Shown piece after piece: positions 60,737 through 64,000 of a stretch of DNA of 64,000 nucleotides. The notes under the pieces were generated by a model. That model was not told the origin of the DNA and did no database searches. It saw nothing but the letters and a program-made list of their open reading frames with translations. The position numbers and the translations under genes are program-made. Position 1 is the stretch's first letter, and each line of letters begins with the position of its first letter. This stretch comes from Primorskyibacter flagellatus. GTDB lineage: Bacteria > Pseudomonadota > Alphaproteobacteria > Rhodobacterales > Rhodobacteraceae. The stretch is from positions 1 through 64,000 of the forward strand of contig NZ_FWYD01000012.1 in assembly GCF_900176485.1 (NCBI RefSeq), read 5' to 3'.

Positions 60737-61549
60737 TCACGCGACTTGGAAACCGCCATCGACCACAAGTGTCTGGCCGGTGATGTAATTGGCGGCAGGG
60801 CTGGCAAGGAAGAAGATCGCAGCGGCGACCTCCAACGGTTCTGCCAGGCGACCGAAGCGGTAGCGCTGCTTCTCGGTGTTCGGTCCGACAAAAACGGTCG
60901 GACCCTTGCGCAATTCTTCGACGCCTTCGGTTTCGGTGCCCCCGGGAAGAACCGCATTGACGTTGATACTGTCCGGCGCAAGGTCGAAAGCCGCAGATTT
61001 AGTCAACATGTTGACGCCACCCTTGGACGCGCAATAGGCGGCATTGCCGATAACACCCGGATGCATCGAACTGGTGGATGAGACATTTACGATTCGCCCG
61101 CCCTCTGGGTTGTCCTGCATCAGGCGCGCGGCTTCGCGCATGCACAGGAAGGCACCGCGCAGGTTGACGCGCTGGACCGTGTCCCATTCCTCGGCGGTCA
61201 CTTCGGTGAAGGGCGTCTTGGGCATGATCCCGGCATTGTTTACCAGGATGTCCACCGTGCCGAAGCGTCCGGCGGTGTCCTCGAAAAGGCGCCGGATCGA
61301 TTCCTCGTCGCCAACATCGCAGGCCATGGCAACGGCGCTGTGACCTTCCGCGACCAGCGCATCAGCCACCGCGCGCCCTGCCTCGGCGCGGCGATTGACG
61401 ATCACCACATTCGCGCCGGCTTCTGCCAGAAGCCGTGCCGTGGCTTTGCCGATTCCGGCGCTGCCACCGGTGACCACTGCCGTCTGACCACTCAGGTCCG
61501 TCATGCGGCGCAGCGTATCGCCGTTGAATTCAAGTTTCTTTTTGGCCAT
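60737..61549 (-). CDS. SDR-family oxidoreductase
   Basis: A 270-residue short-chain dehydrogenase: TGGSAGIG cofactor motif (about residues 28-35), NNAGIMP (about 100), Ser in VNVSSTSS and YCASK (about 168-172), ending TGQTLVVDGGFQ. It lies 3 bp after the flavin monooxygenase stop and probably oxidises a hydroxylated intermediate. Confidence 0.9.
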   Translation of the reverse strand: MAKKKLEFNGDTLRRMTDLSGQTAVVTGGSAGIGKATARLLAEAGANVVIVNRRAEAGRAVADALVAEGHSAVAMACDVGDEESIRRLFEDTAGRFGTVDILVNNAGIMPKTPFTEVTAEEWDTVQRVNLRGAFLCMREAARLMQDNPEGGRIVNVSSTSSMHPGVIGNAAYCASKGGVNMLTKSAAFDLAPDSINVNAVLPGGTETEGVEELRKGPTVFVGPNTEKQRYRFGRLAEPLEVAAAIFFLASPAANYITGQTLVVDGGFQVA

Positions 61550-61552
61550 GGC

Positions 61553-62713
61553 TCAGGCCACCGCTTTTTCAAGAGGGCCGTCCCAGGCGTCGTAACCGAA
61601 GATCCAGTCCGGATCAGCGAAGTCGCGCAGCCAGATGTCATGGTTCCGCGCCGTGTATTGTACCTTTGCAGTGCGCGCGATGCGGTTGGCCTCGTATACG
61701 CGAAATGCGTGATCGATATCGTCCGGAAAGGCACCAATGCACCGGGCCAGCATCGCGCCGTCCTCGACCGCCATAGCCGCGCCCTGGCCCAGATAGGGAG
61801 GCATTGGATGAACCGCGTCGCCCAGCATCGCGATTGGACCATGCGTCCATTTCTCCAACGGCTCGCAGATGAACTGAGACCACATCGACGACCGTTCCGG
61901 CGGCATGGCTTTGACGACCTGAACAAGATCGGGATGTGCGCCGTCAAAGGCGTGCAATATTCCCTCGATATCGGCGGGGGCCGACGACCCTTCGAAGTCC
62001 CAGGTTTCGCGTGGGGTGCTTGTATAGACGAAGAACTCCTTGCGGTCGGGGGTGAAGAAATAGTGGTTCACCATCCGGTGTTCGCCTTTCTCTCCCCACC
62101 ACTTGGTATAAAGACCGGTTTCTTGGTCGCCCAGCTTGCCCAGAAGCTCGGTCGGGAAAATCGACCGATGCGCGACCTGTTTCATGAAGACCGGCTTTGG
62201 TGCCCCTGCGAGAATCGTCCGCAGCTTGGAGTTCACCCCGTCGGCGCCGATAACGATGTCGGGTGTTGCGGTCGATCCGTCCTCGAAGGTCAGCAGTGGC
62301 TTGCCGTCCTTCAATTCGTAGCCCACGAGTTTCTTGTTGAACACAACAGTCTCAGGATCAACGGCACCGGTGACAGCGGCATGAAAGTCGCCACGATGCG
62401 CTTGCAGATAATGCGCGCCAAACCGGTTTTCGCCGTCGACCTCATAATCCAACAGGGTCTCGCCCGTGTCCCACTTACGGCTCACCCAGTTTTTCATCGC
62501 GACACTGGTATTCAGGAATTTTTGTTCCAGTCCCAGTATCCGAAGGACCTTGACCAGGTTGGGGCCCAAGTGGATGGCTGCGCCAACACGGCCGAATGCC
62601 GGGGCTTGCTCGTACAGTGTGGTGTCGAATCCCTGTCGTTGCAGTAAAGCGGCTGCGGTTGAACCGCCAAGGCCGGCCCCTACGACGGCGATTTTCAAAT
62701 TGGCTTTTGACAT
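61553..62713 (-). CDS. NicC-like FAD-dependent aromatic monooxygenase
   Basis: A 386-residue class A flavin monooxygenase. It has the FAD-binding GAGLGGSTAAALL (residues 12-24), the family DG motif in VIGADGVNSKLR (about 150) and the second FAD motif GDAVHPMPPYLGQGAAMAVED (about 285). Similarity to 6-hydroxynicotinate 3-monooxygenase is suggested by the VAHRSIFP segment, WDFEG and the C-terminal WIFGYDAWDGPLE, which in NicC is WVYGYDLYGQQLE. It probably hydroxylates, with loss of CO2 in NicC, an aromatic or pyridine acid. First gene of a four-gene operon; GAGG precedes the ATG. Confidence 0.85.
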   Translation of the reverse strand: MSKANLKIAVVGAGLGGSTAAALLQRQGFDTTLYEQAPAFGRVGAAIHLGPNLVKVLRILGLEQKFLNTSVAMKNWVSRKWDTGETLLDYEVDGENRFGAHYLQAHRGDFHAAVTGAVDPETVVFNKKLVGYELKDGKPLLTFEDGSTATPDIVIGADGVNSKLRTILAGAPKPVFMKQVAHRSIFPTELLGKLGDQETGLYTKWWGEKGEHRMVNHYFFTPDRKEFFVYTSTPRETWDFEGSSAPADIEGILHAFDGAHPDLVQVVKAMPPERSSMWSQFICEPLEKWTHGPIAMLGDAVHPMPPYLGQGAAMAVEDGAMLARCIGAFPDDIDHAFRVYEANRIARTAKVQYTARNHDIWLRDFADPDWIFGYDAWDGPLEKAVA

Positions 62714-63062
62714 TTTTCAACCTCTTCTTTGTGTTTTGCGCCTGAAGAAAGCGCATTCCGGCGTGCAGAGTCCGGCAATTGAAGCGCGTGTGCCGCTATC
62801 TTTGGGCGAACGCATGTGGCGAGAAGAAGCAGGCGAAAAAGCTCAAACTCAAGAAAATTATCCCACTGATATAAAAATGTTATCAGAAGGAAGATTTTCT
62901 GGACTGTTTCGGAGAGGGCTCGTTAGATAGGTCAATACCAGCGCCCAAGAATGCAAGTCAGGGTGCAAAATAATACTTACAAAACATAGGGATATAAGGG
63001 TGCAAAGCACCGCATGCATCTATGATAAGGTGCGGCCCTCACCCAACACGGAGAAAGTCCAG
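62714..63062. other. Divergent control region between the monooxygenase operon and the TRAP binding protein
   Basis: About 350 bp without a gene. A GCACC/GGTGC inverted repeat (63009-63013 and 63031-63035, long loop) lies about 30 bp before the TRAP gene. An AT-rich stretch with TTATC blocks lies at 62860-62890. I could not identify a convincing operator. GGAG lies about 9 nt before the ATG at 63063. Confidence 0.45.
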
Positions 63063-64000
63063 ATGACGATCAAGACCACTTTTCGAACGCTTTTGACGGT
63101 CAGTGCGCTGGCTATGACGGCCTTCGCCGCCGGGGGAGCCCCGGCAACGGCGGAAACGACGCTGCGCCTTATCACCGGCTGGCCGACCACGTCATTCTTT
63201 CATGTTCCGCTTCAGAATTTCGTGGAAGAGGTGAACAGGCGCGGTGAAGGGTTGGTCCAGATCCGTATTGTCGGCGGCCCCGAGGTTACGCCCCTGTCGG
63301 AACAAATCGGATCACTCGATCTGGGCGTGAATGACATGTGGTATGGCACGATCTCGGCGTTCCAGCAGCGTGTTCCCGAGGCTCGCGCGCTGGTCCTAAG
63401 TGATTATACAGCGGCGGAGCTTCGTGAGCGCGGATCTTTTGACCTGTTGCGCCCGTTCTTTGACAAGATTGGCCTGCACTATCTGGGCTATTTCGGCTCG
63501 GGCTACACGTTTTATGTCTACCTTAACAAGGAACCTGCCCAGACAGCGGATGGCGATATAGATCTGACCGGCATGCGGGTCCGGGCACCCTTTCTGTGGC
63601 ATCCGATCATGAAGCATGTGAATGCGACGCCGATAAATGTCGAAGTCGCCGAGCTGTACGAGGCTCTGTCGCGGGGCCGGGTGGACGGGTTCGGTTGGCT
63701 GGATATCGGGCTGACGGATTTTTCCTGGCAGGATCATACCAATTACCGGATCACGCCCAACTTTTGGCAGGGCGATGTGTCGGTGCTGGTTGGCAAGGAG
63801 GCTTGGACCAAGCTGGAGCCAGAAGCACAAGAACTACTGACCGAAATCGCGATAGAATACGAGCTGATCGCGCACGACTACATGATAGGCTTGCAGAAGG
63901 CCGAGACCGCGGCACTGCATGACGCCGGTATGCAGGATATCGAATTGCAGGGCGAGGCGGCCGCAGCCTATCTCGCGTCAGCGACCGAGGCACTGTGGGA
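63063..64000 (+). CDS. TRAP transporter substrate-binding protein (DctP), cut by window edge
   Basis: 312 codons are present and the frame is still open at the right edge. It has a signal peptide (MTIKTTFRTLLTVSALAM..., cleavage near residue 32), LITGWPTTSFFHVPLQNFVEEVNRRG, the Arg-bearing TGMRVRAPFLWHPIMKHVNATPINVEVAELYEALSRGRVDG segment and a TNYRITPNFWQGDVSVLVGKEAW region, all DctP-type. It is transcribed away from the NicC-like operon; the dctQM permeases are probably just outside the window. It likely imports the aromatic or related acid. Confidence 0.9.
   Translation, partial: MTIKTTFRTLLTVSALAMTAFAAGGAPATAETTLRLITGWPTTSFFHVPLQNFVEEVNRRGEGLVQIRIVGGPEVTPLSEQIGSLDLGVNDMWYGTISAFQQRVPEARALVLSDYTAAELRERGSFDLLRPFFDKIGLHYLGYFGSGYTFYVYLNKEPAQTADGDIDLTGMRVRAPFLWHPIMKHVNATPINVEVAELYEALSRGRVDGFGWLDIGLTDFSWQDHTNYRITPNFWQGDVSVLVGKEAWTKLEPEAQELLTEIAIEYELIAHDYMIGLQKAETAALHDAGMQDIELQGEAAAAYLASATEALW

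Noticed and set aside
1-64000. tRNA, rRNA, CRISPR array, integrase or attachment sites
   Set aside because: No T-loop-like tRNA ends, rRNA sequence, regularly spaced repeats or site-specific recombinase genes were seen on reading; an automated tRNA scan could still find one.

Overview
The window looks like a chromosomal or large-replicon segment of a marine Roseobacter-type alphaproteobacterium (Rhodobacterales). This is inferred from protein style, moderately high GC, the density of TRAP, tripartite tricarboxylate (TTT) and ABC importers, and long catabolic operons. No rRNA, tRNA or CRISPR was seen. Nearly everything from 0 to 46 kb is carbon-acid or sugar-acid uptake and breakdown.

Region A (1-24 kb). 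The start of an HpaI-type aldolase runs off the left edge, divergent from a short plus-strand operon: a tandem NTF2/SnoaL-like protein, a bicupin, 3-oxo-tetronate kinase (otnK) and its decarboxylase (otnC). After a decayed IS5 copy comes a minus-strand operon of about 18 genes, transcribed from about 24.08 kb down to 5.5 kb. It encodes an ABC importer whose ATPase is frameshifted, a complete TRAP transporter, four more SnoaL/NTF2-like proteins, a histidinol-dehydrogenase-like (HpsN-type) dehydrogenase, an SDR, a LacI regulator, a bicupin, a SAM methyltransferase, a MetE-like methyltransferase, an alpha/beta hydrolase and an RraA-like lyase. Its promoter lies between two identical, oppositely oriented LacI-type operators. 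I regard this as the best candidate for an undescribed pathway.

Region B (24-46 kb). An IS21 remnant and an EamA exporter are followed by two minus-strand units, Gfo/Idh - DUF993 - isomerase and TctC-TctB-TctA - isomerase - enolase-type - TetR. Both start at the same 14-bp palindrome. Next is a second tetronate locus: LacI, TAXI-TRAP transporter, HpsN/SDR deletion scar, RraA, D-2-hydroxyacid dehydrogenase, RraA fragment, otnK, otnC, otnI. It is a decayed relative of region A: one deletion fused the start of an HpsN-like gene to the last codons of an SDR.

Region C (46-51 kb) is accessory: a Doc/AbrB-type toxin-antitoxin pair, two small lipoproteins with the same lipobox region, small membrane proteins and an SdiA-regulated-type propeller protein, with long gene-poor gaps.

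Region D (51-64 kb). A permease-like sensor kinase with a Cys/His-rich linker, a receiver-kinase and an OmpR-type regulator sit beside a formamidase operon (fmdA, AmiS/UreI-type channel, FmdB-type zinc ribbon), suggesting sensing and use of short amides or urea-like compounds. After IS6 and IS3 fragments comes a minus-strand operon with a NicC-like flavin monooxygenase, SDR, amidohydrolase and MetX-like hydrolase, divergent from a TRAP binding protein cut by the right edge. This suggests catabolism of an aromatic or N-heteroaromatic acid.
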